NCBI GenBank assembly: GCA_036000545.1
Contig: DASYVD010000105.1
Coordinates: 1 to 64,000 of the forward strand
DNA length: 64,000 nucleotides
Source: DASYVD01 sp036000545
Lineage (GTDB): Bacteria > Actinomycetota > UBA4738 > CALAEC01
Direction of reading: 5' to 3'
In this document: positions 20,876 to 29,872 of the stretch, piece by piece
Layout: each line of letters starts with the position of its first letter
Position numbering within the stretch: the stretch's first letter is position 1
The notes under the pieces: model-generated
The model's input: only the letters and a program-made list of their open reading frames with translations
Told to the model about the DNA's origin: nothing
Database searches by the model: none
Program-made: the position numbers and the translations under genes

Positions 20876-22882
20876 ATGGACAGAGATCTGCGAGAGACAC
20901 CCCTGTACAAGGAGATCGAGAAGCACTTCCGCAAAGCCCTGGGCCCGGCGTTCGGCCGGATCTCGGCCGGCTTCGATCCGCAGCCCTCGCCCGACGGGCG
21001 GTTGGTGGCCTTCACCGGCACCCGACTGGAGGAGCTGGAAGGAGCCGCCCAGCCCCGGATCTGTTTGGTCGACCTGGAGGACAGGCGGATCGAGGAGGTC
21101 ACCCACGGACCCAACAGCGATTCGATGCCTCGGTGGTCGCCCGACGGCCGCCGCCTGGCGTTCCTCTCCGACCGTGAGCGGAAAGGGCTCTCGCAGCTCT
21201 ACCTGCTCGACCTCGACCGGATCGGGGAGGCCAGACCGGGACCGGTCGTTGATGGGACGGTCGAGTACCTGGACTGGTCGCCGGACGGCGCTCGGATCCT
21301 CCTGGGAACGATCGGCTTCGGGGGCGACCGGGGTGTCGCCCAGGGCTCTGGGATCGTTGAGGCCGAGGACGAGGACAGGCCTTCCTGGCTTCCCGTGGTC
21401 CAGTCCCCGGAGGACCCTGGTCGCTGGAGACGGTTGCACGTCGTGGATCTGGAGTCGGGAGACGTCCGTCCTGCATCCCGAGAGGGCCTGAACGTGTGGG
21501 AGGCCGCCTGGTGCGGCTCGGACGCCATCGCCGCGGTGGTGTCCGAGGACCCCGAAGAGAGCGCGTGGTTCGGCGCCAGCGTGGCGCTGCTGGACGTCGC
21601 CTCGGGCGAGGAGAGGGTCCTCTACCGGAGCGGGCGAGGGGATCGGCAGATGGGCCTTCCGGCCGCCTCCCCGAGCGGACGGCACCTGGCCGTCGTCCAG
21701 GCGCTGGCCAGCGACCGGGGCTTCCTGGCTGGAGACATCCTGTTGATCGATCCGGAAACCGGAGAAGCGACCCCCACGGAGACGCTGAGGGCTGACGTGA
21801 CTCACATGACGTGGCGGAACGAGGAGCATCTGTTCTTCGCCGGTGGGCGGGGCCTGGAGACCCTGGCGGGCGAGATCGACGCCGACAGCCTCGAGTCGCG
21901 GGAGCTGTGGGCGGGCACAGAGTCTCTGGGTTCCCGGGACCCGCAAGCCGCTCCGCTCGGCGATGACGCATTCGTGGCGTTCCTGGAGTCCTTCGAGCGG
22001 CCTCCCGAGCTGGCCGTGTTCCGGAACGGGAAGCCCGAGACGGTCGCGTCCTTCGCGCACGACGGTACGAGCTATCTGTCCGAGGTGGCGGGGAGGCTCG
22101 AGCCTGTGTCGTGGAGCGCGCCTGACGCGATGGACATCGAGGGTCTCCTGGCTACCCCGGAGGGGCCCGGGCCATATCCACTGGTGGCGTTCGTCCACGG
22201 TGGGCCGATCGGCCGCTACCAGGATCACTGGAGCATGGGCTACGCCTTCACCCCCCTGCTGGTATCGAGGGGGTACGCCGTGTTCCATCCCAATCCCCGG
22301 GGCAGCACCGGGCGGGGCCAGGCGTTCGCGGAGCTCGTGGTCGGTGACATGGGCGGCGGGGACGCCGGTGACGTTCTGGCGGGCATCGACGCGCTCGTCG
22401 AGCGAGGGATGGCAGACCCCGAACGCCTTGGCGTGCTCGGAGGATCGTACGGAGGGTTCATGGCGGCGTGGCTGCCAACCCAGACCGACCGCTTCGCGGC
22501 CTCCGTTTCGCTCTCCCCCGTCACCGACTGGTACAGCGAGCATTGGAACAGCAACATTGGGCGCTGGGACCGGGAGTTCCTCCGGGCGGATCCCTCCACG
22601 CCGGGCGGCCCTTACTTCGACCGCAGCCCCGTCATGCTGGCGTCACGGGTGCGAACCCCCATGCTCCTGACCGCGGGACTGGTCGATCGCTGCACCCCGC
22701 CGGGGCAGGCCTGGGAGATGTACCGAGCGCTCCGGGAGCACGGAGTTCCCTCGGAGATCGCGATCTATCCGGAAGAAGGGCACGGGGTTCGCACGTATCC
22801 GGGGTATATTGACTGGTGCGCCCGGATGGTGGGCTGGTTCGAGCGGTGGATGCCGGCCCGGGGAAGGTTGGGCTCCGCCTAG
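20876..22882 (+). CDS. S9 family prolyl oligopeptidase / acylaminoacyl peptidase
   Basis: A 668-residue serine peptidase. The N-terminal half carries WD40-like (PD40) propeller blades such as PSPDGRLVAFTG and WSPDGRRLAFLSD. The C-terminal alpha/beta-hydrolase has the nucleophile in GGSYGGF (S524), Asp in GLVDRCTP (D604) and His in EEGHGV (H636). No signal peptide, so cytosolic peptide breakdown is likely. The ATG at 20876 has TATGCT ending 7 nt upstream and no ribosome site, a leaderless pattern; an ATG at 20864 is an alternative. It is convergent with the next gene, their stop codons overlapping. Confidence 0.93.
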   Translation: MDRDLRETPLYKEIEKHFRKALGPAFGRISAGFDPQPSPDGRLVAFTGTRLEELEGAAQPRICLVDLEDRRIEEVTHGPNSDSMPRWSPDGRRLAFLSDRERKGLSQLYLLDLDRIGEARPGPVVDGTVEYLDWSPDGARILLGTIGFGGDRGVAQGSGIVEAEDEDRPSWLPVVQSPEDPGRWRRLHVVDLESGDVRPASREGLNVWEAAWCGSDAIAAVVSEDPEESAWFGASVALLDVASGEERVLYRSGRGDRQMGLPAASPSGRHLAVVQALASDRGFLAGDILLIDPETGEATPTETLRADVTHMTWRNEEHLFFAGGRGLETLAGEIDADSLESRELWAGTESLGSRDPQAAPLGDDAFVAFLESFERPPELAVFRNGKPETVASFAHDGTSYLSEVAGRLEPVSWSAPDAMDIEGLLATPEGPGPYPLVAFVHGGPIGRYQDHWSMGYAFTPLLVSRGYAVFHPNPRGSTGRGQAFAELVVGDMGGGDAGDVLAGIDALVERGMADPERLGVLGGSYGGFMAAWLPTQTDRFAASVSLSPVTDWYSEHWNSNIGRWDREFLRADPSTPGGPYFDRSPVMLASRVRTPMLLTAGLVDRCTPPGQAWEMYRALREHGVPSEIAIYPEEGHGVRTYPGYIDWCARMVGWFERWMPARGRLGSA

Positions 22883-23673
22883 CCGACCGTCACCGGTTGG
22901 CGCTGCGATTCCCGGCGATGGACCCACTCGGCCAGCGCCACGAACACCACGCCACCGAGCAAAGACACCAGGCCCCACTCGCTCCCGACGCTGCCCGGGT
23001 ATGCCGGAAAGGCCATTGACGCCACCCCGAACAGGACGGCCGCGAGTCCGGCGCTCCACGCCGGGATCCGCCACCCCGGCGTCCGGAGTCCGGCGTGAGC
23101 GCCTACCAGCCAGATGGATAGCGCGAGAGAGGCCATCGTGGACCAGTGGCGCTCCGCGACGTGTGGGTCGGCGGCCGGGCCGGTGCGCTGGAGCTCAGCC
23201 ATGTCCAGGGCGTACAGCGTGAGCGGCACGGCCGCCGCCATCGCCAGGGCGAGAAGCGGCAGGCTCGGCCCCTCCCCTCGCTCCAGCACCCGCTCCCGGG
23301 CGGGGTGCAGCCAGGCCAGGATGACGGTAAGGACGGCGAAGCCGAGGAGGAAGAGAAGGGTGAAGCCGTCCGCGGAGAGCGCTCCCGCCACCGCGAGCCC
23401 GAGCAGGGCCACGGCGGTCTGCTGGAACCCCGCGATCCGACGCTCCGGCCAGCGCAGCTGGGACAGATATCCGACCGCCATGAACAGGCTTGCCCAGATG
23501 CCGTACGCCAGGTCGTGCACCCGGTGGATCAGTCGATCGCCGCTTTCGAACCACCCGAGCACCAGGCTCGGGAGGCCGAAGAGCGGTCCCGCCCATGCCA
23601 GCCCGAACAATCCGGTCAAGATGAGGAACAGGATCCGTCTGCGGCGTGCCCGTGTGGATCCCGCGTCGGCCAT
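22879..23673 (-). CDS. Multi-pass membrane protein of unknown function
   Basis: A 264-residue integral membrane protein with about eight hydrophobic segments, short polar ends (N-terminal TRARRRR, C-terminal HRRESQRQ) and no recognised catalytic motif. I do not recognise the family. The ATG at 23671-23673 is chosen because TAGGGT ends 7 nt upstream with no Shine-Dalgarno; a GTG at 23703 would extend it by ten residues. Its stop overlaps the stop of the convergent S9 peptidase gene. By the positive-inside rule the N-terminus would face the cytoplasm. Confidence 0.7.
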   Translation of the reverse strand: MADAGSTRARRRRILFLILTGLFGLAWAGPLFGLPSLVLGWFESGDRLIHRVHDLAYGIWASLFMAVGYLSQLRWPERRIAGFQQTAVALLGLAVAGALSADGFTLLFLLGFAVLTVILAWLHPARERVLERGEGPSLPLLALAMAAAVPLTLYALDMAELQRTGPAADPHVAERHWSTMASLALSIWLVGAHAGLRTPGWRIPAWSAGLAAVLFGVASMAFPAYPGSVGSEWGLVSLLGGVVFVALAEWVHRRESQRQPVTVG

Positions 23674-23721
23674 GCGGGGCACCCTATCAGGCCGAGAAGC
23701 CACCCGACGAACGGCGGTCTC

Positions 23722-24771
23722 TCACTGCCGGCGGAGGCGTCCCGCCCGGACCACCAGCCGGACGTCACCAAGAGCCCGGAGGTCGTCCAGCGGGTTCCCG
23801 GCCAGGGCCAGTAGGTCGGCCGGCGCGCCGTCACGCAACCGCCATCCGGTCATCGCTGCGAGGATGCCCTCGGACGAGAGTCCGGCCGAGGTCAGGTGAA
23901 GAACTTCCCGGAGGTGGATGCCCGGTGGAATCGGCCCGTTCCCGAGGTCAGTCCCGTATCGGACCCGCCCGCCGGCCCGCGCGAAGCGCCGGAGGTTGTC
24001 GAGTGCTACGTCGAGCTGAGGGGTCCGGCGGCCGTACGACTGGATGTCCAGGGTGGAGACCATGGTCATGCGCCGGGCGATCGCCGCGATGAGCTCCTCG
24101 GACAGGCGCTCCGTCCAGGGTGTGTGGGCCAGCTCGTCCACACCGCCGCCCAGCGCCCGTTCGGCCTGCCCCGGCCCCTGCACGTGCGCGGTCACCCTGA
24201 GATCGTGCGCGTGGGCCGCATCGCACACCTGGACGAGCTCGGCATCGGTCAGTGTGGGCCCTGCCTCCGCGTTGAGGGCCACCTTGATCGCGGCGGGGTC
24301 CATCGCGGCGGTGCGCTCCACGGCGGCCGCAGCCTCCTCCGGCCCCCGTACCTCGATCCATCCGCCCGGAGCACACCACCCGGCTCGGCTCGGATAGCCC
24401 CCGACCGCTGTGACGAATGGCCCCACCGCGGTGACCGCAGGCCCGTCGAAGTCGGTGGCCTGCGAGATATCAACCAGAGGGAAGATCTCGTCCGGTGCCC
24501 AGCCCAGGTCGCGGACCGAGGTCACGCCGCCCGCGAGGATGGCAGCCGGTTCGGACAGCCTGATGTGCACGTGGTGATCAACCACTCCAGGCATCAGGAA
24601 CCAGTCGCCGGTGAGGTCCTGGTCTGCCTCGGGAGCACCGGCCGCCGGCCCCGCGTACACCACCCTTGAACCGCGAACGACTACGGCCGGGTCCTCGATC
24701 ACCCGGCCCGGACCCAGCCACGCCACGGCGCCCTGGACCAGCAGGGTGCCCGCTCCGCTGCCGACCGCCAC
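23722..24771 (-). CDS. Metal-dependent amidohydrolase
   Basis: A 349-residue amidohydrolase-superfamily enzyme of the imidazolonepropionase-like group. The metal-binding HxH is H67/H69 in VVDHHVHIR; a candidate metal-bridging Lys lies in AIKVALN, further His in VTAHVQG and ELAHT, and the catalytic Asp in YGTDLGN. It hydrolyses some amide or cyclic bond; the substrate is unknown. Somewhat shorter than the usual 380-420 residues. The GTG start has GAGGAGG about 5 nt upstream. It lies downstream of the LVIVD gene, behind a strong stem-loop. Confidence 0.85.
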   Translation of the reverse strand: MAVGSGAGTLLVQGAVAWLGPGRVIEDPAVVVRGSRVVYAGPAAGAPEADQDLTGDWFLMPGVVDHHVHIRLSEPAAILAGGVTSVRDLGWAPDEIFPLVDISQATDFDGPAVTAVGPFVTAVGGYPSRAGWCAPGGWIEVRGPEEAAAAVERTAAMDPAAIKVALNAEAGPTLTDAELVQVCDAAHAHDLRVTAHVQGPGQAERALGGGVDELAHTPWTERLSEELIAAIARRMTMVSTLDIQSYGRRTPQLDVALDNLRRFARAGGRVRYGTDLGNGPIPPGIHLREVLHLTSAGLSSEGILAAMTGWRLRDGAPADLLALAGNPLDDLRALGDVRLVVRAGRLRRQ

Positions 24772-24804
24772 CGTGGCCTCCTCGCCCCCGGTGGCCGGAA
24801 TGAT

Positions 24805-24839
24805 AGTGGGGGCGGGCGAAAGGTTCGCCCGCCCCCACT
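24805..24839 (-). terminator. Stem-loop after the LVIVD protein gene
   Basis: A perfect 16-bp stem, arms 24805-24820 and 24824-24839, with a 3-nt loop. It begins 19 nt past the stop of the LVIVD-repeat gene. No T-run follows on the minus strand, so it may act as an mRNA-end stabiliser or a terminator of the U-poor kind common in high-GC genomes. Confidence 0.65.
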
Positions 24840-24858
24840 CGGACTTCCTGATCCTAGA

Positions 24859-26166
24859 TCAGCCGATTGTTGTCTCCTGAGTCTGCGGATTGAGGTGGGG
24901 AAGGCTTGCACCGGCCACAGGATCTGTGTAGGTGAAGACGTTCAGGCCCGTCTGGATCTCCGACTCGAAGATGCGGCCGTTGTACCAGTACGACGACCAC
25001 GCGCCACCGAGGTTGGTCGGTACGATCGGCGGCGGGTCGGACCAAGCCAGCGTGACCGCGTTCGCCGGATCGCTGAACTCGCTGACCCAGGTGCCGGCCT
25101 GGTAGTTCCCACTAACCAGGATGTACCGGCCGTCCGTCGTTGGCACCACGTTGTAGTTGTGGATCGTGCAGTTCTCTTCCGCGGATTGCGGCCGAGGAAG
25201 GGTCCACTGCCCCAGCTTGGCCCCGGTGTCCGCGTCGTAGAAGAAGGCGCTCTTCTTTACAGCCGGATCGGTGGCCTCGCACTCGGGCGCGGATCCGCCA
25301 CCCGGCTCCCAGCCGAGGACGATGACCTCGCCGTCCCAGGTGAACGCGGCGGAGTGCCAGTTCCCCCCGATGCCCACTCCCTTCTCGGCGATCGAGTACA
25401 GGAACTCCGGATCCTCGAGGGACCCTCCCCGCGGGGCGCCGATGCTGAACACGTTGGCATCGGCGTCACTCGCGCACGCCGCCAGGTTCTCGTCGCCGAG
25501 GATCACGCCGATGTCGTGGCACCGGTGTGCCCCGTGTCGCAGGCGCTCCGTCCGGAGGATGGCAGCATCCGCGGGCGCCGTCAGAGGGACTTCGACGATC
25601 TCGAACCACGGACAGGCTCCGCTGGATCCGTTGTTGTAGACGAGCGCGCGGCCATTCGCTGTGTCCGGCACCAACGTGGCGGTATGTGAGCCACACTCGG
25701 TCTCCACCGATGTCACGAGGTCCGGATCGCTCGGGTTGCTGATGTCGAAGACATGGAGCCCCTCGAATCCCGCGGGTACTGGTTCCCCGTCACAGCTCCG
25801 TCCCGGCGGTGCCGGCGAGTTCCATGACCGGACCAGGATGTTGTCCCAGACGACGATGTCGCCCTGGTCGCCGTTGCAGTGCTGCCACACGATCTGCTGC
25901 GGGTCGGTCGGGTTGCTGATGTCGATGATCCGGAACCCGTCGTAGTTTCCGTTGATCGCCAGATTCCCCCAGAACGCGATGTCGGAGTTGATGTGTCGCT
26001 GGGCGCTGGGGACCCCGAAGAACTGCGCCTCGTGGGGGCTGTGCCCTGTGGCCTTCAGGTTGTCGGTGTGGGGACGCGTGGCGTGCTTCCCCAACGCCGG
26101 AAGCCCCGTGCCGACCACCAGGGCCAGGACCACGGGGAGCAAGGACCATCGGATCGTATGTCGCAC
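24859..26166 (-). CDS. Secreted LVIVD-repeat (propeller) protein
   Basis: A 435-residue exported protein. A signal peptide (IRWSLLPVVLALVVGTGLPALG) is followed by LVIVD-type repeats, for example DGFRIIDISNPTDPQQIVWQ and EGLHVFDISNPSDPDLV, in which a short hydrophobic strand precedes DISNP. Such repeats fold into beta-propellers; most members are surface or secreted proteins of unknown function. Several Cys residues could form disulphides outside the cell. No lipobox. The start is the GTG at 26164-26166, with GAGGAGGAAG about 5 nt upstream; the open frame extends 15 codons further. Confidence 0.83.
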   Translation of the reverse strand: MRHTIRWSLLPVVLALVVGTGLPALGKHATRPHTDNLKATGHSPHEAQFFGVPSAQRHINSDIAFWGNLAINGNYDGFRIIDISNPTDPQQIVWQHCNGDQGDIVVWDNILVRSWNSPAPPGRSCDGEPVPAGFEGLHVFDISNPSDPDLVTSVETECGSHTATLVPDTANGRALVYNNGSSGACPWFEIVEVPLTAPADAAILRTERLRHGAHRCHDIGVILGDENLAACASDADANVFSIGAPRGGSLEDPEFLYSIAEKGVGIGGNWHSAAFTWDGEVIVLGWEPGGGSAPECEATDPAVKKSAFFYDADTGAKLGQWTLPRPQSAEENCTIHNYNVVPTTDGRYILVSGNYQAGTWVSEFSDPANAVTLAWSDPPPIVPTNLGGAWSSYWYNGRIFESEIQTGLNVFTYTDPVAGASLPHLNPQTQETTIG

Positions 26167-26281
26167 GATGGCTTCCTCCTCTCGGTCGAAGGACGGACGA
26201 AGTAGGACCAAGCTGACTCTAGTGGGGCGGCGTCAAGCGGCACAAATGGGCTGGTCGTGAGGTCCGTGACGAACCGGACGT

Positions 26282-28297
26282 CTAGCGGACTCCGGCTTCC
26301 CTTAGCGCCCGAAGCTCCTTGCGGAGCTCGTGGATCTCGTCGCGCAGCCGGGCCGCGTACTCGAACCGGAGGTCCTTGGCGGCCTCGTGCATCTCCTCCT
26401 CGAGGGTGAAGATCAGCCCCTCCAGCTCGTCGCGAGGCATGGCCGGGCGTTCCCTGCGCCGCCGACGGCGCTCAGGTCTGGGGGCCCGCTCGAGGCCCTC
26501 CCCTTCGAGGGCCAGGAGTATGTCGGAGACCCGCTTCCGGATGGTCTGGGGATCGATGCCGCGCTCGCGGTTGTGCTCCAGCTGGATCTTTCGGCGGCGC
26601 TGCGTCTCGGAGATGGCTCGCTTCATCGAGTCCGTCACCTCGTCCGCGTACATCAGGACCTTCCCGTCGACGTTTCGCGCGGCCCGGCCGATGGTCTGGA
26701 TCAACGATGTCTCCGACCGGAGGAATCCTTCCTTGTCCGCGTCGAGGATGGCCACCAGGGAGACCTCCGGCAGATCCAGCCCCTCCCGGAGGAGGTTGAT
26801 CCCCACGAGCACGTCGAACTCCCCGAGGCGGAGGTCCCGGAGGATCTCGATCCGCTGGATCGTGTCGACCTCCGAGTGGAGGTATCGGACCCGGAGCCCG
26901 ATCTCCAGGAGATAGTCGGTGAGGTCTTCCGACATCTTCTTCGTGAGCGTGGTGACCAGGACCCGCTGGTCCTTCTCGGTTCGTCTCCGGATCTCCTCGA
27001 TGAGGTCGTCGACTTGGCCACGGGTCGGTCGGACCTCGACCTCCGGGTCGACGAGGCCCGTCGGCCGGACGATCTGCTCGACCACACGCTTCGACACCTG
27101 GAGCTCGTACGGGCTCGGGGTGGCGGACATGAACACCACCTGGTTGACCCGCTTGGTGAACTCCTCGAACTGCAGGGGCCGGTTGTCCACCGCCGACGGC
27201 AGGCGGAACCCGTACTCGACCAGCGTGCGCTTCCTGCTCATGTCGCCCTCGTACATGCCGTGGATCTGCGGCACCGTGACGTGGGACTCGTCGATTACGC
27301 ACAGCCAGTCTTCGGGGAAGTAATCGAGAAGCGTGTAGGGCGGCTCTCCCGGCTGCCGGCCATCGATGTGCCGCGAGTAGTTCTCGATCCCGGAGCAGAA
27401 ACCGAGCTCTCGCAGCATCTCCAGGTCGTGGTTCGTGCGCATCCGGAGGCGTTGGGCTTCGAGGAGCTTGCCTTGCGACTCGAACTTCTCCAGCCGCTGG
27501 GTCAGCTCGACTTCGATCTGACCGATGGCCCGCTGCATCCGCTCGTGGGAGGCCACATAGTGCGTGGCCGGGTAGATCCACGCCTCCTGGAGCTCGCCGA
27601 TGACCTCGCCGGTGATCGGGTCGATGCGGGTGATGCGCTCGACCTCGTCGCCCCACAGCTCCACCCGCACAAACGTCTCCTCGTAGGCGGGGTGGATCTC
27701 GATGGTGTCGCCCCGGGAGCGGAAACGCCCTCTGGCCAGGTTCTGGTTGGTCCGCTGGTACTGGATGTCGGTGAGTCGCTCGAGGGCGAACTCCCGCTCC
27801 AGCGGGACGCCTTTGATGACCCGGAGGACCTGGCCCATGTACTCCTCTGGCGTGCCCAGCCCGTAGATGCAAGAGACGCTGGCCACGATGATCACGTCCT
27901 CGCGGCTGAGGAGCGCCGCCGTCGCCGAGTGCCGGAGTCGCTCGATCTCGTCGTTGACCGTGGCGTCCTTCTCGATGTACAGGTCGGTCTGGGGGACGTA
28001 GGCCTCCGGCTGGTAGTAGTCGTAGTAGCTGACGAAGTACTCCACCGCGTTTTCCGGGAAGAACTCCCTGAACTCGTTGGCCAGCTGTGCGGCCAGCGAC
28101 TTGTTCGGGGAGATCACCAGGGTCGGCTTCTGGACCTTCTCGATGGCCTTGGCGATGGTGAAGGTCTTCCCCGAGCCGGTGATACCGAGCAGGGTGAGGT
28201 AGTCGTCACCGGCGAGGACGCCCTCGGCCAGCTCATCGATGGCCTTGGGCTGGTCGCCGGCGGGCTGGAACTCGGAAACGACGCGGAATGGCGGCAT
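26282..28297 (-). CDS. uvrB: Excinuclease ABC subunit UvrB
   Basis: A 671-residue helicase-like repair protein that loads UvrC after UvrA finds the lesion. Helicase motif I is GITGSGKTFTIAKA, the beta-hairpin region reads YYDYYQPEAYVPQTD, motif II is the DESHVT box, motif VI QTIGRAARN, and the C-terminal UVR domain LEEEMHEAAKDLRFEYAARLRDEI binds UvrC. The start at the ATG 28295-28297 gives the standard MPPFRVVSEFQPAGDQP. A TACACT box ends 8 nt before it, a leaderless arrangement. Confidence 0.97.
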   Translation of the reverse strand: MPPFRVVSEFQPAGDQPKAIDELAEGVLAGDDYLTLLGITGSGKTFTIAKAIEKVQKPTLVISPNKSLAAQLANEFREFFPENAVEYFVSYYDYYQPEAYVPQTDLYIEKDATVNDEIERLRHSATAALLSREDVIIVASVSCIYGLGTPEEYMGQVLRVIKGVPLEREFALERLTDIQYQRTNQNLARGRFRSRGDTIEIHPAYEETFVRVELWGDEVERITRIDPITGEVIGELQEAWIYPATHYVASHERMQRAIGQIEVELTQRLEKFESQGKLLEAQRLRMRTNHDLEMLRELGFCSGIENYSRHIDGRQPGEPPYTLLDYFPEDWLCVIDESHVTVPQIHGMYEGDMSRKRTLVEYGFRLPSAVDNRPLQFEEFTKRVNQVVFMSATPSPYELQVSKRVVEQIVRPTGLVDPEVEVRPTRGQVDDLIEEIRRRTEKDQRVLVTTLTKKMSEDLTDYLLEIGLRVRYLHSEVDTIQRIEILRDLRLGEFDVLVGINLLREGLDLPEVSLVAILDADKEGFLRSETSLIQTIGRAARNVDGKVLMYADEVTDSMKRAISETQRRRKIQLEHNRERGIDPQTIRKRVSDILLALEGEGLERAPRPERRRRRRERPAMPRDELEGLIFTLEEEMHEAAKDLRFEYAARLRDEIHELRKELRALREAGVR

Positions 28298-28348
28298 CGG
28301 GCCACAGTGTACGGCGGGGAGCCCGGTCAGGCCGGGCGGTGGGGACAC

Positions 28349-28537
28349 TCACCTAAGTGTGTCCTGCCCCCACATCGGTACTCCGCGGCGGTCAAGCTCA
28401 CGCCGGAGTACTCGTGCGGCCTCCGTGTCCCGTCGGCTGAACGCGAAACTGGTTTCCATTCGGCCCTGCGGAGTCCATGCGTTTCCCCAGCTCCACCAGG
28501 GGAAGCTTCGCTTGGGAGTCCATTCGCTCCGGGTCAC
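28349..28537 (-). CDS. C-terminal fragment of a PH-like domain protein (probable frameshift)
   Basis: A 62-codon frame whose first GTG overlaps the TGA of the preceding gene in a GTGA arrangement. Its sequence, ending SFAFSRRDTEAARVLRRELDRRG, reads as the natural continuation (last strand and C-terminal helix) of the domain begun in the gene upstream. It could be a separately translated, coupled cistron, but a -1 frameshift or single-base change that split one gene is the simpler reading. A CACTCAC/AGTGTGTCC hairpin-like region lies at its 3' end. Confidence 0.5.
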   Translation of the reverse strand: MTRSEWTPKRSFPWWSWGNAWTPQGRMETSFAFSRRDTEAARVLRRELDRRGVPMWGQDTLR

Positions 28538-28839
28538 GGCGCGGTGTCGAAGGTCAAGACGTACCGATGAGTGTCGAATACCTCACCCTCATAGGAGGTG
28601 AGGATGTTGAGGGAGATGGTCCACGGGTCTTGCGTGCTCCAGATGTTGCACCACACGAGCCTCCGATCGGTCACCCAAAGGTACGTGTGGGTCGATCCTC
28701 CCGACGGCACTTGTCCGAGCCGCAGCCAGTTCGCTCTGCCTTCGGCCAGGACATGCTCGTCCGGGAAGAGCGTTCTGTGGAGCAGTTGCTGTCGTCGCTC
28801 GCCCATTTCGGCGAGGGTGCGCGATCTCTGGCTCGCCAC
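28534..28839 (-). CDS. N-terminal fragment of a PH-like domain protein (probable frameshift)
   Basis: A 101-residue frame with a pattern resembling bacterial PH/GRAM-type domains: FPDEHVLAEGRANWLRL, then TYLWVTDRRLVWCNIW (a strand often seen as 'vTdrRlvw'), then RYVLTFDTAP at the stop. The domain lacks its last strand and helix, which are encoded in the -1 frame immediately after (28349-28537). The GTG at 28839 lies 12 nt after the DUF2203 gene; an ATG at 28806 is an alternative start. Function unknown. Taken with the next frame the product would be about 162 residues. Confidence 0.55.
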   Translation of the reverse strand: MASQRSRTLAEMGERRQQLLHRTLFPDEHVLAEGRANWLRLGQVPSGGSTHTYLWVTDRRLVWCNIWSTQDPWTISLNILTSYEGEVFDTHRYVLTFDTAP

Positions 28840-28851
28840 CGTGCAACCGAT

Positions 28852-29235
28852 CTACAGTGGTTTGCGGGCCTGGAAGCCGGCGTCAACCTCGTGCCAGTGT
28901 GTCACCAGGTCCTCGCCGAGCCGCCAGCAGAGCTGAACCACCCGCCCCTCCCGCAGCGACGGGAAGTCCACCAGCCCGGACTCCGCATCGCGGAGGATGA
29001 TGTCGTCGGAGGCCAGGCGCTCGACCTCCTCCCGCAGGATGCTCAGGGCTTCGAGATACGCCGTGCCTTCGGGTCCCCCGCCGTCGGCCCCTGCCCGCGC
29101 CCCGACCTTGCGCCCTGACCTCAGGACCTCACGCCGAGCTTCCCGGATGCGGACGAGCGACTCCCGCAGATCGACGAGCGCCGCGTTGGCCTCCTCGACG
29201 GTGTACAGGCGTCCTGACTCCTCTGATGTCGACAT
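28852..29235 (-). CDS. DUF2203 family protein
   Basis: A 127-residue protein with the family pattern: YTVEEANAALVDLRESL near the N-terminus, a predicted helical middle with an Arg/Glu-rich stretch, and the conserved GLVDFPSLREGRVVQLCWRLGED followed by WHEVDAGFQARKPL at the end. Members are found in many bacteria and have no established function. It is cytoplasmic by sequence. It is followed after 12 nt by the PH-like gene pair. Confidence 0.85.
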   Translation of the reverse strand: MSTSEESGRLYTVEEANAALVDLRESLVRIREARREVLRSGRKVGARAGADGGGPEGTAYLEALSILREEVERLASDDIILRDAESGLVDFPSLREGRVVQLCWRLGEDLVTHWHEVDAGFQARKPL

Positions 29236-29271
29236 CGCTGAGAAAGAGGATAGTCGTGGCTAGAGAAGCGC

Positions 29272-29808
29272 TCAGAACGTGAGAGTGCAGTTCTCGCAGA
29301 GGAAGATATCCCGCCGGATCTCGGCGCTGTGCCCGCCGCACCGCGGGCACCTTCGGCAGCGGCCGCCCCCTTGGCACTCCCTGGGCTCGGTGGTCGTGCC
29401 GGGCTCGTCCCAGGTCGTGGCGGCCTCGGTCGGGCGAGGCGCCTGGATCGATAGCAGGAGCAGGCCATCCGGCCCGCCCAGAAATCCGTGCGGGTACGCG
29501 GCGGCGCGACCGAGGACCGACCCCGCGGCCAATGGAACCGCGCCGTGGATGCGCGCCTCCCCCGACCCGGACAGCACCACGCTCCATTCCTCGGAATCCG
29601 GATGCGTGTGGGCGTAGGCAATCTGGTCCGGCCCGAGGGCCTGGATCGAGAAGTAGAACTCCGTTCCCTGTGAGATGGGGATCCGCCGGAATCCCGAGGG
29701 GCACAGCAACACCAGATCCTGGGCCGCCGAGCGGAACACCCCGAGGTTGTCGAGAACCTCGTCGAGGTGCCCGATCCCGCGCTCATGCGGCGCGGCGGCC
29801 TGGTCCAT
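29272..29808 (-). CDS. Cupin domain protein with C-terminal zinc ribbon
   Basis: A 178-residue protein. Residues about 30-130 form a cupin barrel with the motif HTHPDSEEWSVVLSGSGEARI, where H, H and E are candidate metal ligands, and a second partial motif around GRAAAYPHGFLGG. The C-terminal 45 residues carry Cys pairs CRRCPRCGG and CENC, a probable zinc ribbon. The fusion of the two is uncommon. The start is the ATG at 29806-29808 with GGGGGAGG 5 nt upstream; the frame is open to 29859. Role unknown. Confidence 0.78.
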   Translation of the reverse strand: MDQAAAPHERGIGHLDEVLDNLGVFRSAAQDLVLLCPSGFRRIPISQGTEFYFSIQALGPDQIAYAHTHPDSEEWSVVLSGSGEARIHGAVPLAAGSVLGRAAAYPHGFLGGPDGLLLLSIQAPRPTEAATTWDEPGTTTEPRECQGGGRCRRCPRCGGHSAEIRRDIFLCENCTLTF

Positions 29809-29872
29809 GGTTGCCTCCCCCATCGATGGAATCAAAGAACCTGGATCGGAGCGGCGCAAGCCCCGTCCCCCC

